The translations under genes were made by a program, and so were the position numbers. Shown piece by piece: positions 26,161 through 35,275 of a stretch of 64,000 nucleotides of DNA. The notes under the pieces are model-generated. The model did not search any database, had not been told where the DNA came from, and saw nothing but the letters and a program-made list of their open reading frames with translations. Position 1 is the first letter of the stretch; each line of letters opens with the position of its first letter. The DNA is from Priestia aryabhattai B8W22 (lineage in GTDB: Bacteria > Bacillota > Bacilli > Bacillales > Bacillaceae_H), in contig NZ_JYOO01000024.1 of assembly GCF_000956595.1 (NCBI RefSeq), positions 1 through 64,000 on the forward strand, written 5' to 3'.

Positions 26161-27879
26161 ATGATGAAGAATAAAAAAAGTATTTTACTGCTTATAGTAA
26201 CAGCTTTAATTATTCTTATCGGTTTAAGTATTGGTAATCCAGACGGTGTTCACTATCTTTCCCTTTTTGCTGCACTTGTATTTACCAGCATAAGCTCTAT
26301 TTTTATTTATAAAAATAGAGCTTATGCTTCATTTAAACCGCTAGAATGGCTATTGCTGATTGTTTTTTCGTTTATCGTACAGTTTTCACTTTTAGATAAC
26401 TTACATATGACGAGCTCAACTATTTTTTCACTCGTTTTGTATGCCATCAGCCGTACTTTATTGGCAATGCTGCTGACGGCCGCTGTACTCAGCGCTATCA
26501 AACAGATAAACGATTTTCATTATACATTTGCACACCCAAAGCGGTATCTAGGAATTGTTACGATTCTTATTTTAGCCGTTAGTCTATATTACTGGTTCGC
26601 CTTTTTCCCAGCGGCCATGACTCCCGATTCATTAGCACAGTGGAGACAGGCACATAACGGAGAATTTAACGACTGGCACCCTATTATGATTACGTGGCTC
26701 ATTATGCTGCTGACAAAAATATGGGATAATCCAGGCATTGTAGCGTTCACACAAATTGTTGTTGTAGTGAGCATATACGCCTATACGTTTGACTTTTTCA
26801 TTAAACGCAAAGCACATCCTGTTATGATTGGACTTTTAACAGCTATTATTGTCATTATTCCAAGCTTTTTAATCTTTTCAATTATTATTTGGAAAGACAT
26901 TTTATACAGTGCTTTTCTGCTGTTTTTTACGGTTAACATTGCAAAAATTTATCTGTCAAAAGGTGCTTGGGTTAAAAGTAAAGCGAGCTTTTTCTTACTT
27001 TTACTTTCCGCATTTGGAGTAGCTTTCTTTAGACATAATGGTTTTCCTGTATTTGTTTTGACTTTCCTTTTAATGATCGTCTTATTCAGAAAAAATTGGA
27101 AACCTCTTGTCACGATTTTTTTAGTCGTCTTTATTTTACAAAAGATTGTTACAGGACCTGTGTTCACGTGGCTTGATGTAAAACCTTCAGATCCAAATGA
27201 AGCTTTGTCTATTCCAACTCAACAAATTGCAAACATCATTTCAAATGATGGGGAGATGTCAAAAGAAGAGCGCGAATATTTTAATAAAGTGCTCCCTATT
27301 GAATTGTGGAAAGAAAAGTATAATCCATACAAAAGTGATCCCATTAAATTCACGTGGAAATACTATGACCGCGAATTTATTTTTAATGATTTAGGCCTTT
27401 ACTTTAAGAACTATGCTAGCATTGTCATCAAAAATCCTTATCTAGCCACGGAAGGCTTTCTCAAACAAACAGCTTTAGTATGGCAAATCAATCCTTTTAA
27501 AGATGGCTACACGGATACGTATGTAACCAACATTTATTACGGCAATGATTTAGGTCTTAAAAATAAAGTAATCGAGCCTTTTATTACACATACTGCTAAT
27601 GCTTATTTAGCTATTTTTAAGCACCCTGTTTTTACATTCTTATGGAAACCAGCTTTTTATCACTGTGTCATTTTATTATTTTCATTAATGCTAGTGGTTC
27701 GAAGAGGAATTACGTCACTTATTATCGTCATTCCGTGGGCTCTTAACACGCTTTCTGTTCTTGCAGCATTGCCGGCTCAAGATTTTCGATATTTATTAGC
27801 AAGCGTATTTGTGTCTTTCTTCTTTATTGGTCTTCCTTTTATCCGATTTGATCAGAAAGAAAAGGATGTGACCTCCTGA
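26161..27879 (+). CDS. Multi-spanning membrane protein, GT-C-like (DUF6020 type)
   Basis: A 572-residue protein with about twelve or more hydrophobic segments. A loop after the early helices reads FPAAMTPDSLAQWRQAHNG then NDWHPIM, with acidic and His residues placed as in the first extracytoplasmic loop of GT-C transferases. A large soluble stretch lies at about residues 340-450. I infer transfer of a lipid-linked sugar on the outer face; the family label is from memory. It starts two bases after the GT2 stop and contains a perfect hairpin at 26287-26328. Confidence 0.7.
   Translation: MMKNKKSILLLIVTALIILIGLSIGNPDGVHYLSLFAALVFTSISSIFIYKNRAYASFKPLEWLLLIVFSFIVQFSLLDNLHMTSSTIFSLVLYAISRTLLAMLLTAAVLSAIKQINDFHYTFAHPKRYLGIVTILILAVSLYYWFAFFPAAMTPDSLAQWRQAHNGEFNDWHPIMITWLIMLLTKIWDNPGIVAFTQIVVVVSIYAYTFDFFIKRKAHPVMIGLLTAIIVIIPSFLIFSIIIWKDILYSAFLLFFTVNIAKIYLSKGAWVKSKASFFLLLLSAFGVAFFRHNGFPVFVLTFLLMIVLFRKNWKPLVTIFLVVFILQKIVTGPVFTWLDVKPSDPNEALSIPTQQIANIISNDGEMSKEEREYFNKVLPIELWKEKYNPYKSDPIKFTWKYYDREFIFNDLGLYFKNYASIVIKNPYLATEGFLKQTALVWQINPFKDGYTDTYVTNIYYGNDLGLKNKVIEPFITHTANAYLAIFKHPVFTFLWKPAFYHCVILLFSLMLVVRRGITSLIIVIPWALNTLSVLAALPAQDFRYLLASVFVSFFFIGLPFIRFDQKEKDVTS
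26287..26328 (+). repeat. Perfect 20-bp inverted repeat within coding sequence
   Basis: AGCATAAGCTCTATTTTTAT (26287-26306), spacer TT, then its exact reverse complement (26309-26328). It lies about 125 bases inside the GT-C-like gene with no T-run after it. Confidence 0.95.
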
Positions 27880-28214
27880 TGGAGAGCAATTACAACAAAA
27901 AGCTAGGAATCACGCTCATTATCGTGGCTTCCCTGTTTACAGCTGTTGGACAACTTTTTTGGAAGTTGTCCGAAGCTTCATTTAACTTAAATTTAATTAT
28001 TGGTTTTTTCCTTTATGGATTAGGAGCGGTGTTTATGATTGCCGCTTTTAAATTTGAAAGAGTTTCCTTGCTTCATCCATTTTTAAGCCTAGGATATGTA
28101 ATCAGCATCGCTCTTGGTTTCTTTCTATTAAATGAAACCATTAGCCTTATGAAGCTGGTCGGTACTCTTATTATTATCGTAGGTGTAATTTTAGTAGGTG
28201 GCCAAGATGAATAG
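27879..28214 (+). CDS. Small multidrug-resistance/ArnE-like half flippase, first subunit
   Basis: A 111-residue protein with four hydrophobic segments, the size of SMR or ArnE/ArnF subunits. GQLFWKLSEAS in the first helix and LLNETISLMKLVGTLIIIVGVILV near the end fit the DMT superfamily. Members of this shape flip undecaprenyl-phosphate sugars as heterodimers. It overlaps the preceding stop by one base and the next start by 8 bases, so translational coupling with its partner is likely. Confidence 0.82.
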   Translation: MESNYNKKLGITLIIVASLFTAVGQLFWKLSEASFNLNLIIGFFLYGLGAVFMIAAFKFERVSLLHPFLSLGYVISIALGFFLLNETISLMKLVGTLIIIVGVILVGGQDE

Positions 28215-28539
28215 TATCCCACTTTTAATTATTATGACTCTTTTAGGTTCAGTTGGAGCTGTCTTTTTCAAGTATATTTCTACGTATTTAAATGAAAAAA
28301 AGATAAAGCTAGCGCTCATTTGTTTTGTGGGTGGCGGCCTTTTTTACGGGGCAGCAGCTCTGCTTAATGTGTATGTTTTAACGCTGTTACCTTATTCTAT
28401 TGTATTTCCGCTCACGTCTATTACGTATATTTGGACATTAACTTTCGGTTACTTTTTAATTAAAGAAAAAGTTACAACAAAACAAGTTATCGGCTGTATT
28501 CTTCTAATTGTCGGATGCTTCTTTATTGCTAATAGTTGA
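28207..28539 (+). CDS. Small multidrug-resistance/ArnF-like half flippase, second subunit
   Basis: A 110-residue four-helix DMT protein. LLGSVGAVFFKY in helix 1 and LIKEKVTTKQVIGCILLIVGCFF in helix 4 mirror the first subunit. I start at ATG 28207 after TAGGTGG; a GTG nine bases earlier is possible. The tandem overlapping pair suggests an obligate heterodimer with opposite topologies, as for EbrAB or ArnEF. Transport of a lipid-linked sugar from the upstream GT2 is the contextual inference. Confidence 0.8.
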   Translation: MNSIPLLIIMTLLGSVGAVFFKYISTYLNEKKIKLALICFVGGGLFYGAAALLNVYVLTLLPYSIVFPLTSITYIWTLTFGYFLIKEKVTTKQVIGCILLIVGCFFIANS

Positions 28540-28569
28540 TGAGATAACTTGAAAAGGTAGGAGTTTCGC

Positions 28570-30072
28570 ATGAAAAACTTAAAATTCGCGAGCATTTTAC
28601 TGCTCATATCAACATTATTTTTGAAATTTTCTAGTATGATTCGTGATTTAGTTATTGCTAACTATTTCGGTACAAGTTATATCGTCGATTCATACAACGC
28701 AGCAATGATTATTCCAAACGCTTTTATTTTATTTATGTTAACGGGGATGAAGGATGCGTTTATCCCTAGTTATTTACGTTATGAAAAAGAAAATAAAGGA
28801 AAGGTTCATTTGACTAATATTGTTAAATCAACCTTTCTTATTTGTTTCATTATTTCGGTTCTCGGATCAATTGCTGCTTTCTTTTACTTTCCCGCTTCGT
28901 ATTCTAATTTTTCCAAAGCAGCAATTGAACTAGGAATTTATACGGGCGTTATGTACTTCTTATCTCTTTCATTAGTTGGAGTGAATGCCGTATACGAAGG
29001 TGTATTTGATGCACGAAGTCAATATTCTTTCTCTGTGTTTTCTCAAACGGTTGTTGTACTATTTACGATTTTAAGTACAATCCTATTACATTCAATTATG
29101 GGCGGCTACGCAATTGCTCTTGGCTATTTTGTAGGAACAATTGCTTCTTTCTTAATTAAAGTTGTCTATTTTAAACCGCAGCACCTGCTGTTATGGAAGC
29201 AAAAAATTGACCGTGATGAAGTAGTGGCTTTTTATAAAGTATTCATCCCTGTTGGTGTAACCATTATGGTCGGTCAAATTAATTTAACTGTAAACTTCTT
29301 CTTTGCTGGTTCCTTTGGCGAAGGTGTTATTTCATACTTGAATTATGCTTTCAGACTTGTAAGTATTCCCCAGGCAATATTCGGGGTTACGGTCGCAACC
29401 ATTATTTATCCGCTGATTGCAAGAGCCATTTCTGAAAAAGATGAAGAGCGCTTTAAATCGGGAATTGAAAAAGGGATTACGTTTATGCTGATGCTGCTGA
29501 TTCCGACGATTGTTATCATGATCTTTTATATGAAAGACATTGTAATGATTGCTTACCAGCGCGGTGCATTTGACGCACATTCGACGTTAAAAACAACGGA
29601 TGTATCTTATTATTACCTAGGTTCGGTGTTTTTCTATTCGCTGCAAGCTGTTCTTGCAAAAGGATTTTATTCTCTTCAAAAAGGTTATCTTATTATGAGA
29701 GCAGGCTTATTATCCATTGTGTTAAATATCATCTTTAACATGATTTTCACTAAATTTATGGGATACCAAGGATTAGCACTTTCCATGTCAGTGGTTGCCT
29801 TTTTCTATACGGCCATCGTATTCGTTATGCTGGCAAAACAAATCAATCACTTCCATTACGGATATCTAGTGAAAGAAACAGGAAAAATTCTTTTAGCTTC
29901 CGTACCTGTTGCTATCGTCATGTTCTTCTTAAAGGACATCGCATTTTTGAATTCATTACATGTTATCTTACGATTTGGTATTGTCTGTATTGCAGGTGGT
30001 TTAGTATACTTAATGTCGACGCTATTATGCAAAGTAGAAGGTGTTATGCTTTTAGTTAAAAGAAAACGTTAA
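28570..30072 (+). CDS. MurJ/Wzx-type lipid-linked glycan flippase
   Basis: A 500-residue MOP-superfamily transporter with about fourteen hydrophobic segments. The start KFASILLLISTLFLKFSSMIRDLVIANYFG and NAFILFMLTGMKDAFIPSY are MviN/MurJ features. In B. subtilis the dedicated MurJ is elsewhere, so this copy in a polysaccharide operon probably exports the undecaprenyl-linked repeat unit for polymerisation. GGTAGGAG precedes the ATG. Operon neighbour of the ligase/polymerase that follows 25 bases later. Confidence 0.85.
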   Translation: MKNLKFASILLLISTLFLKFSSMIRDLVIANYFGTSYIVDSYNAAMIIPNAFILFMLTGMKDAFIPSYLRYEKENKGKVHLTNIVKSTFLICFIISVLGSIAAFFYFPASYSNFSKAAIELGIYTGVMYFLSLSLVGVNAVYEGVFDARSQYSFSVFSQTVVVLFTILSTILLHSIMGGYAIALGYFVGTIASFLIKVVYFKPQHLLLWKQKIDRDEVVAFYKVFIPVGVTIMVGQINLTVNFFFAGSFGEGVISYLNYAFRLVSIPQAIFGVTVATIIYPLIARAISEKDEERFKSGIEKGITFMLMLLIPTIVIMIFYMKDIVMIAYQRGAFDAHSTLKTTDVSYYYLGSVFFYSLQAVLAKGFYSLQKGYLIMRAGLLSIVLNIIFNMIFTKFMGYQGLALSMSVVAFFYTAIVFVMLAKQINHFHYGYLVKETGKILLASVPVAIVMFFLKDIAFLNSLHVILRFGIVCIAGGLVYLMSTLLCKVEGVMLLVKRKR

Positions 30073-30097
30073 TTCACGTAAAACAGGAGAGTACTAT

Positions 30098-31474
30098 ATG
30101 AAGAACACATACTGGTTATTTTTTCTGTTCGTTGGTTTTATTTCAATTCAGCCGATTATTGATATGCTAACGACGTACATGGTTTTGAACATGGATAGTG
30201 GTCTCTCAATTGGGGTTGTTATTCGCTTTCTATATATGATTTTTGCAGGTGTCCTACTTTTAGTGTTTGCCAAACAATCAAAATGGGCTAGATATTCGAT
30301 TATCTATCTTATTGTTTTTGCACTCTTTCTTGGACTCAATATCTACTTAAATCATCAATGGAAAGATCCTTATTATATTGGGCAAGAAATTAAATTTTTC
30401 AATAAAGTTGTTTATATGAACGTTACGCTGCTTGGAATGATTGTGATGTTTTCACATTATCGATCGTCTGTCGATGTAAAAAGAATACTGAGCAAAAACT
30501 TATTGACTGCTTCACTCATCATCAGTATCGTTTTTATCGGTACAATGCTAACAGGTACAGCACTAGAGAGTTATCAGTATAATAAAATCGGATTTAAAGG
30601 CTGGTTTTATGCAGCGAATGAGCTAGGAGCAACCATTGCTATTTTGCTTCCTCTCACACTGCTTTTAGCTTTAGATAAAGTACGTTCGTTTTCAAAAGCT
30701 TATTACTGGATTCCTTTTATCTTGTTAGCCGTTTCGTCCATCATGCTTGGAACGAAAGTAGGCTTAGGTGCCGTTATTCTTTCTTTGGTTGTAGCAACAG
30801 TTGTCTTATTTGCCAAATTATTTACGAATAAACGTAGCTTAATTAAAGCCAACTTAGTAATCTCAATTCTGCTTTTAATTATAACCGGAGCAACTACTCC
30901 GATTTCTCCAGCTTATAAAAACACATATACGCACATCGATATGTTAGAGGCTAAAAAAGAGAAAACAAAGCAAGAAAAGCCGGAAAAGAAAGAAAAAGAA
31001 AAGCCTGCTAAAAAGAAAAAACAAAAGGAATCAAATTTAGATGACAAAGATATTCAAAATCTGATTCTAAGCAGCCGTGAGCAATTCTTAGCTCATCATA
31101 AGGAAGAGTATGCAAAAGCACCTATTGCACGAAAAATGATAGGCATGGGCTTTTCTGGTGACTATACAAAACAGCTTCCGCCAAAGATGATTGAAATGGA
31201 CTTTTATGATTTGTTTTTCTCTTTAGGTATCATCGGATTTTTACTATGGGTTCTTCCACTTCTAGTAGTTGGTTTAACCGTATTGGTTCGATTATTTAAA
31301 GAGCCATCACAACTTCTTGATGAAAGCTTTATGATGTATAGTACAGCAATTGTATTAGCTCTTGGAATTGCTTTTGTAGCTGGGCATGTCTTTACAGCAC
31401 CAGCCGTTACCATCTATTTTGCAGCAGCTGCTGCTTATCTGTTCGTCATTCATTTTAAACAAAGACAAGCATAA
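30098..31474 (+). CDS. O-antigen ligase/polymerase-like membrane protein (TuaE-like)
   Basis: A 458-residue polytopic protein with WaaL/Wzy-type architecture: about ten hydrophobic segments and a large soluble loop (about residues 285-360). The C-terminal part of the loop, IARKMIGMGFSGDYTK followed by MIEMDFYDLFFSLGIIGFLLW, is characteristic of TuaE and O-antigen polymerases. The loop contains an extreme Lys/Glu tract (about residues 287-320, for example KEKTKQEKPEKK). It should join exported repeat units. AGGAGAG precedes the ATG. It ends the operon. Confidence 0.84.
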   Translation: MKNTYWLFFLFVGFISIQPIIDMLTTYMVLNMDSGLSIGVVIRFLYMIFAGVLLLVFAKQSKWARYSIIYLIVFALFLGLNIYLNHQWKDPYYIGQEIKFFNKVVYMNVTLLGMIVMFSHYRSSVDVKRILSKNLLTASLIISIVFIGTMLTGTALESYQYNKIGFKGWFYAANELGATIAILLPLTLLLALDKVRSFSKAYYWIPFILLAVSSIMLGTKVGLGAVILSLVVATVVLFAKLFTNKRSLIKANLVISILLLIITGATTPISPAYKNTYTHIDMLEAKKEKTKQEKPEKKEKEKPAKKKKQKESNLDDKDIQNLILSSREQFLAHHKEEYAKAPIARKMIGMGFSGDYTKQLPPKMIEMDFYDLFFSLGIIGFLLWVLPLLVVGLTVLVRLFKEPSQLLDESFMMYSTAIVLALGIAFVAGHVFTAPAVTIYFAAAAAYLFVIHFKQRQA

Positions 31475-31505
31475 AAAAACAGGCCATTAAAGGCCTGTTT
31501 TTTAT
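31473..31505. terminator. Bidirectional terminator polysaccharide operon/antiporter
   Basis: AAAAACAGGCC (31475-31485) pairs with GGCCTGTTTTT (31492-31502); A and T runs serve both strands. Confidence 0.9.
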
Positions 31506-33301
31506 CTTTTTAATGGCTGAAGGCTTAATACCGTATCGCCCGCATTGACGTTTATTTCTTGATCATGAGCAAAAAAACTCAATGCCTTTCCTTGCGTACT
31601 CACTGCTAGTAAAAGAGAATCATCGCTTTTCTCCTCAAGATATGTTTCATACGTATATTCATCCGTGATTTTTGTATTGTAAATCGTATATCCATGCTCC
31701 ATTTTATGATGCAGAAACTCCCACGTAATTCCTTTCTTAAAGAGCATACGTCCTCTTACTGTATGCATAATTTCATCGACATCTTCTCTTGAATCTTCTT
31801 GGTCACGAATGCTCAATTGAAAAACATTATTCCGTCCCATATCTTGAAGAAAAGCAGTACAAACAAGCGCATTATATGCATCTAACTCAGTTGCAGCAAT
31901 CACATATTCATAAGGAGTTAAGTCTAGATGATATTCCGTTTGCTCAGCTAGAACTTCTCCGTGATACACATCTACCTCCGCTCTGCGCGCAACTCTTAAC
32001 CGCTCCCACGAAGAATCAGCAACTAATACTGGATAGCCTAGCTGTTTTAACTTTGAAGCAAAGGCAACCGTAAAATCATTGCTTCCCACAAGCAAAATAC
32101 CAGGTTCTTCGCCAATCGATAAATCCAGCTTTTTAGCTACCCATGAAAGGGAAAAACCGTGTGCACAAACCGTAGCAAACACTAAAGCAAATGTCAGCGT
32201 TGTAAGGATGGAAGCATCTTTAAATCCTTCATCAATTAGTACTTTCGCAAAGTAGCTCGAGACCGTTAACGCCACAATTCCGCGCGGGGCAATCCAGCCA
32301 ATCAGTATTTTTTCTTTTATAGATAAATCTGTCCCTACCGTTGATAAAAAGATGGAGACAGGTCTGACAATAAACAGCATAAGTAAAACAAACAAAATAA
32401 TATTCCAATGAAAAATTTCAGTAATGGTCTTCATCGTCAGTCCAGCCGTTAACATGATAAAAATAGTAGAAGTTAATAGAACCGAAATATTCTCTTTAAA
32501 GTGTCGCATATCACTAATAGATGAAATATGCATATTAGCAAGGGTAATCCCCATCGCTGTTACTGCTAGAAGACCTGTTTCATGCTTAATTTCATCAGCT
32601 ACTGTGAAGCAGGCAATAACGACAATAAATACGACCGGAGATTTTAAATACTCTGGAATATGCCCCTTTTGAAACATCCATCCTATTCCGCGGCCAAGAA
32701 TCCATCCTATTAAAACGGCAATAATAGAGGCCACGAAGAAAAAGAGAATTGTTTTTCCACTCACTTCTCTCAGCACTAAAAATTGAACAATTTCAAACGA
32801 AAAAACGGCCAGCAATGCACCAAATGGATCGACAATAATACCTTCCCATTTTAAAATCGCTGCTGGTTTTGGTTTTAATTTAGCTTGTCGTAAAAGAGGT
32901 AAAATCACGGTTGGACCCGTCACAATAAAAAGCCCTCCGATAACAATTGCCACCGCCCAGGATAAATCTGCTATATAATGAGCAGCTAAAGAGCCTAAAA
33001 TCCAAGCTAGCATAGCTCCCAATGTCACAATGCGAAACACGGGCTTTTCGATTCCCCTTACCTCTCTCATGTCTAAGTTCAAGCTGCCTTCAAATAAAAT
33101 AACAGCTACAGCAATCGATACAAAAGGATCAAAAAGCTGAGCAAATTGTGCTTTAGGATCAATTAAACCTAAAATAGGGCCTGTTAGCAGTCCGATAATC
33201 GACATCACGACAATTGCTGGGAGCTTAAATCTCCAAGCCAGCCACTGAGATAGAACTCCTAGTCCCACTACAAGTGTGATATGTATAAGCATAGGTTCCA
33301 T
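31502..33301 (-). CDS. CPA1-type Na+/H+ (cation/proton) antiporter with TrkA-N domain
   Basis: A 599-residue protein. The N-terminal 390 residues hold about twelve hydrophobic segments with the CPA features FEGSLNLDMRE and VDPFGALLAVF (the latter with the acidic site). A Rossmann-type TrkA-N domain follows (GILLVGSNDFTVAFASKL near residue 410), suggesting nucleotide-gated transport. A short C-terminal domain of about 100 residues may be RCK_C-like. I start at ATG 33301 after GAAGGAAG; a 27-codon upstream extension lacks a ribosome site. Ion specificity (Na+ or K+) cannot be told. Confidence 0.85.
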   Translation of the reverse strand: MEPMLIHITLVVGLGVLSQWLAWRFKLPAIVVMSIIGLLTGPILGLIDPKAQFAQLFDPFVSIAVAVILFEGSLNLDMREVRGIEKPVFRIVTLGAMLAWILGSLAAHYIADLSWAVAIVIGGLFIVTGPTVILPLLRQAKLKPKPAAILKWEGIIVDPFGALLAVFSFEIVQFLVLREVSGKTILFFFVASIIAVLIGWILGRGIGWMFQKGHIPEYLKSPVVFIVVIACFTVADEIKHETGLLAVTAMGITLANMHISSISDMRHFKENISVLLTSTIFIMLTAGLTMKTITEIFHWNIILFVLLMLFIVRPVSIFLSTVGTDLSIKEKILIGWIAPRGIVALTVSSYFAKVLIDEGFKDASILTTLTFALVFATVCAHGFSLSWVAKKLDLSIGEEPGILLVGSNDFTVAFASKLKQLGYPVLVADSSWERLRVARRAEVDVYHGEVLAEQTEYHLDLTPYEYVIAATELDAYNALVCTAFLQDMGRNNVFQLSIRDQEDSREDVDEIMHTVRGRMLFKKGITWEFLHHKMEHGYTIYNTKITDEYTYETYLEEKSDDSLLLAVSTQGKALSFFAHDQEINVNAGDTVLSLQPLKR

Positions 33302-33454
33302 TGTATCTTCCTTCTCTCGTTCGCATAATGTGTATATATTTTCCCTAAAATAAACCGATGTTATACAGGGAGAAACAAACACTACCTTGTTTTACCACTT
33401 TTTCAAAAGTGCTAAACGCATCTCCTCTCTTTGAATCCAAGCTATTTTCCTTCG

Positions 33455-33485
33455 TTCGACACGTATCTTACTTGTGTTTGTCGAA
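33455..33485. promoter_or_regulatory. Inverted pair of Spo0A-box-like sites
   Basis: TTCGACA (33455-33461) and TGTCGAA (33479-33485) form an inverted pair with a 17-base gap, 154-184 bases upstream of the antiporter start. TGTCGAA is the Spo0A core box; binding is not shown. Confidence 0.35.
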
Positions 33486-33507
33486 TTTCACGTTAGTATA
33501 AAATAAT

Positions 33508-33539
33508 AAAAAGCCTTTAGCTGCTGCTAAAGGCTTTTT
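33508..33539 (-). terminator. Terminator of the cydABCD operon
   Basis: GCTAAAGGCTTTTT (33526-33539) and AAAAAGCCTTTAGC (33508-33521) are perfect complements; the hairpin overlaps the end of cydC on the minus strand. Confidence 0.88.
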
Positions 33540-35275
33540 GCCGGATGATCCAGTTCATATAGCTTTTGATAGTGACTGTTCGTAGCAAGTAATTCCTCAT
33601 GCGTTCCGCGAATTGCTACCTTTCCATCTTGTAGGAATAAGATTTCATCCATCTTTTCCATCCCAACTAAATTATGCGTAACCCAAATTAAAGTTTTGTC
33701 ATGAAGAGTTTCAAAGATAGTGGATAACAAACGATTTTCAGTCACGTTATCCAACCCTGCAGTTGGCTCATCCAGCATAACAATTGGCGTACGCTGAAGC
33801 AGAACACGTGCTAACGCAATCCGCTGACGCTCTCCTCCTGAAAAACGCTGACCTGTTTCGAGCATGGACGTTTGATATCCTTGGTGCAAACCTTCTACAA
33901 GGGAGTGCATATTGACTTGCTTCATTGCCTCAACTACCTCTTCTTTTGTGGCCTCTTCATTAGCTAGTAATAAATTGTTTGCTACGCTTGTATTAAATAA
34001 ATAAGGATTTTGATTTAATACAGAGATGAGTTTTGGTACATCTTCACGAACTTCATCAACAGACTGACCGTTTAGTTGAACTATACCTTCTGTAGGCAAT
34101 AAGGAGCCTTGCAGCAGCTTTAACAGAGTCGATTTTCCAGCTCCGCTCTTGCCAAGAATCGCAATTTTCTTCCCTTGCTCGACTTGAAATGAAAGATCAT
34201 GAATAACTGACTCTTCCTCATTGCTATAGCGAAAGCTTATATGCTCGACTTTTAAGCTAACCGAGTCCCATGAACCTTTATAAGGTAGGGAAAGAGTATG
34301 TTTTTTCTTTTCATTCACATTTTCCCAGTTCTTTTCCATTTCCTGCACTCTATTTAATGACTCTTCAAATTGAGGAATTTTTTCTACTGCATTAGATACT
34401 GGCAGCAGTGCTTCAGATAAAGGAAATACTACTAAAATAAAAGCAGCAATAAAAACACCTGCAAGCTCTTTGTCTGCAAAAAGAGAAGCCCCAAACCAAA
34501 TCATTGTGACAATTAAACCTGCTACGATAACCTGGCCAATCAATTCTCGGTAATACGTCCATAGTTTAAGCTTGCGATCCATGCGGTCTAGCTCATCTTC
34601 CGTTTTGTTATACGAATGAAAAAATGACTGCTGCTGACCGCTTAACACCCAATCAGCAACTCCTAAAAACCCGTCTGTGACCTTGGCATATAACCGTGCT
34701 TTGCTTGATTTATATCGCTGATTGGCCGCTTTCATATGCCAAAGGGAAAAAAGCGGCATCACTGCTACTAATAAAAATAAATAGACGGCAATCAAACACG
34801 CAAATTTCAGACTAAAGAATCCTAAAGCTACAATCGAAATAACGTATAAAATAACAGCTGAGATTGTTGGAAGAATGGTACGTAAGAACAAGTCTTGTAA
34901 ACTTTCAATATCTTCAGCGAGAACCGCTAAAACATCTCCCGTTCGATAGCGAGATGCAGCAACTAACGGTTCAATCAAATGATAAAGACGTGTACGCATT
35001 TTAGCTAAAATCCGAAGAATAAAATCGTGACTAACAAGACGCTCCGCATAACGAAAGGCTGCTCGGCTTAAACCAAATGTACGCACAAGTACAATGGGAA
35101 CGTAGACTAGTAAGATTGTTTCCGGCCGTAAGGAAGAAGCTGAAATCAAGTAACCTGATGTGAACATTAGCGCACAAGCAGAACCAATCGTTAACAAGCT
35201 TAATAATAAGATAGAAAAGATACGATATTTATATGTTTTAAAGTAGGGCCAGATCCAACTTTTATATTTCATCAT
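33527..35275 (-). CDS. cydC: Heterodimeric ABC transporter subunit CydC
   Basis: A 582-residue fused permease/ATPase that with CydD exports glutathione or cysteine-type reductants, or otherwise supports cytochrome bd assembly. Six hydrophobic segments cover about residues 1-310. The ATPase has Walker A GKSGAGKST near residue 373, signature FSGGERQRIALARVLL, and Walker B IVMLDEPTAG. Note that B. subtilis names the two genes in the other order (cydC, cydD). It overlaps cydD by four bases (ATGA) and is last in the cydABDC operon. Confidence 0.92.
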   Translation of the reverse strand: MMKYKSWIWPYFKTYKYRIFSILLLSLLTIGSACALMFTSGYLISASSLRPETILLVYVPIVLVRTFGLSRAAFRYAERLVSHDFILRILAKMRTRLYHLIEPLVAASRYRTGDVLAVLAEDIESLQDLFLRTILPTISAVILYVISIVALGFFSLKFACLIAVYLFLLVAVMPLFSLWHMKAANQRYKSSKARLYAKVTDGFLGVADWVLSGQQQSFFHSYNKTEDELDRMDRKLKLWTYYRELIGQVIVAGLIVTMIWFGASLFADKELAGVFIAAFILVVFPLSEALLPVSNAVEKIPQFEESLNRVQEMEKNWENVNEKKKHTLSLPYKGSWDSVSLKVEHISFRYSNEEESVIHDLSFQVEQGKKIAILGKSGAGKSTLLKLLQGSLLPTEGIVQLNGQSVDEVREDVPKLISVLNQNPYLFNTSVANNLLLANEEATKEEVVEAMKQVNMHSLVEGLHQGYQTSMLETGQRFSGGERQRIALARVLLQRTPIVMLDEPTAGLDNVTENRLLSTIFETLHDKTLIWVTHNLVGMEKMDEILFLQDGKVAIRGTHEELLATNSHYQKLYELDHPAKSL

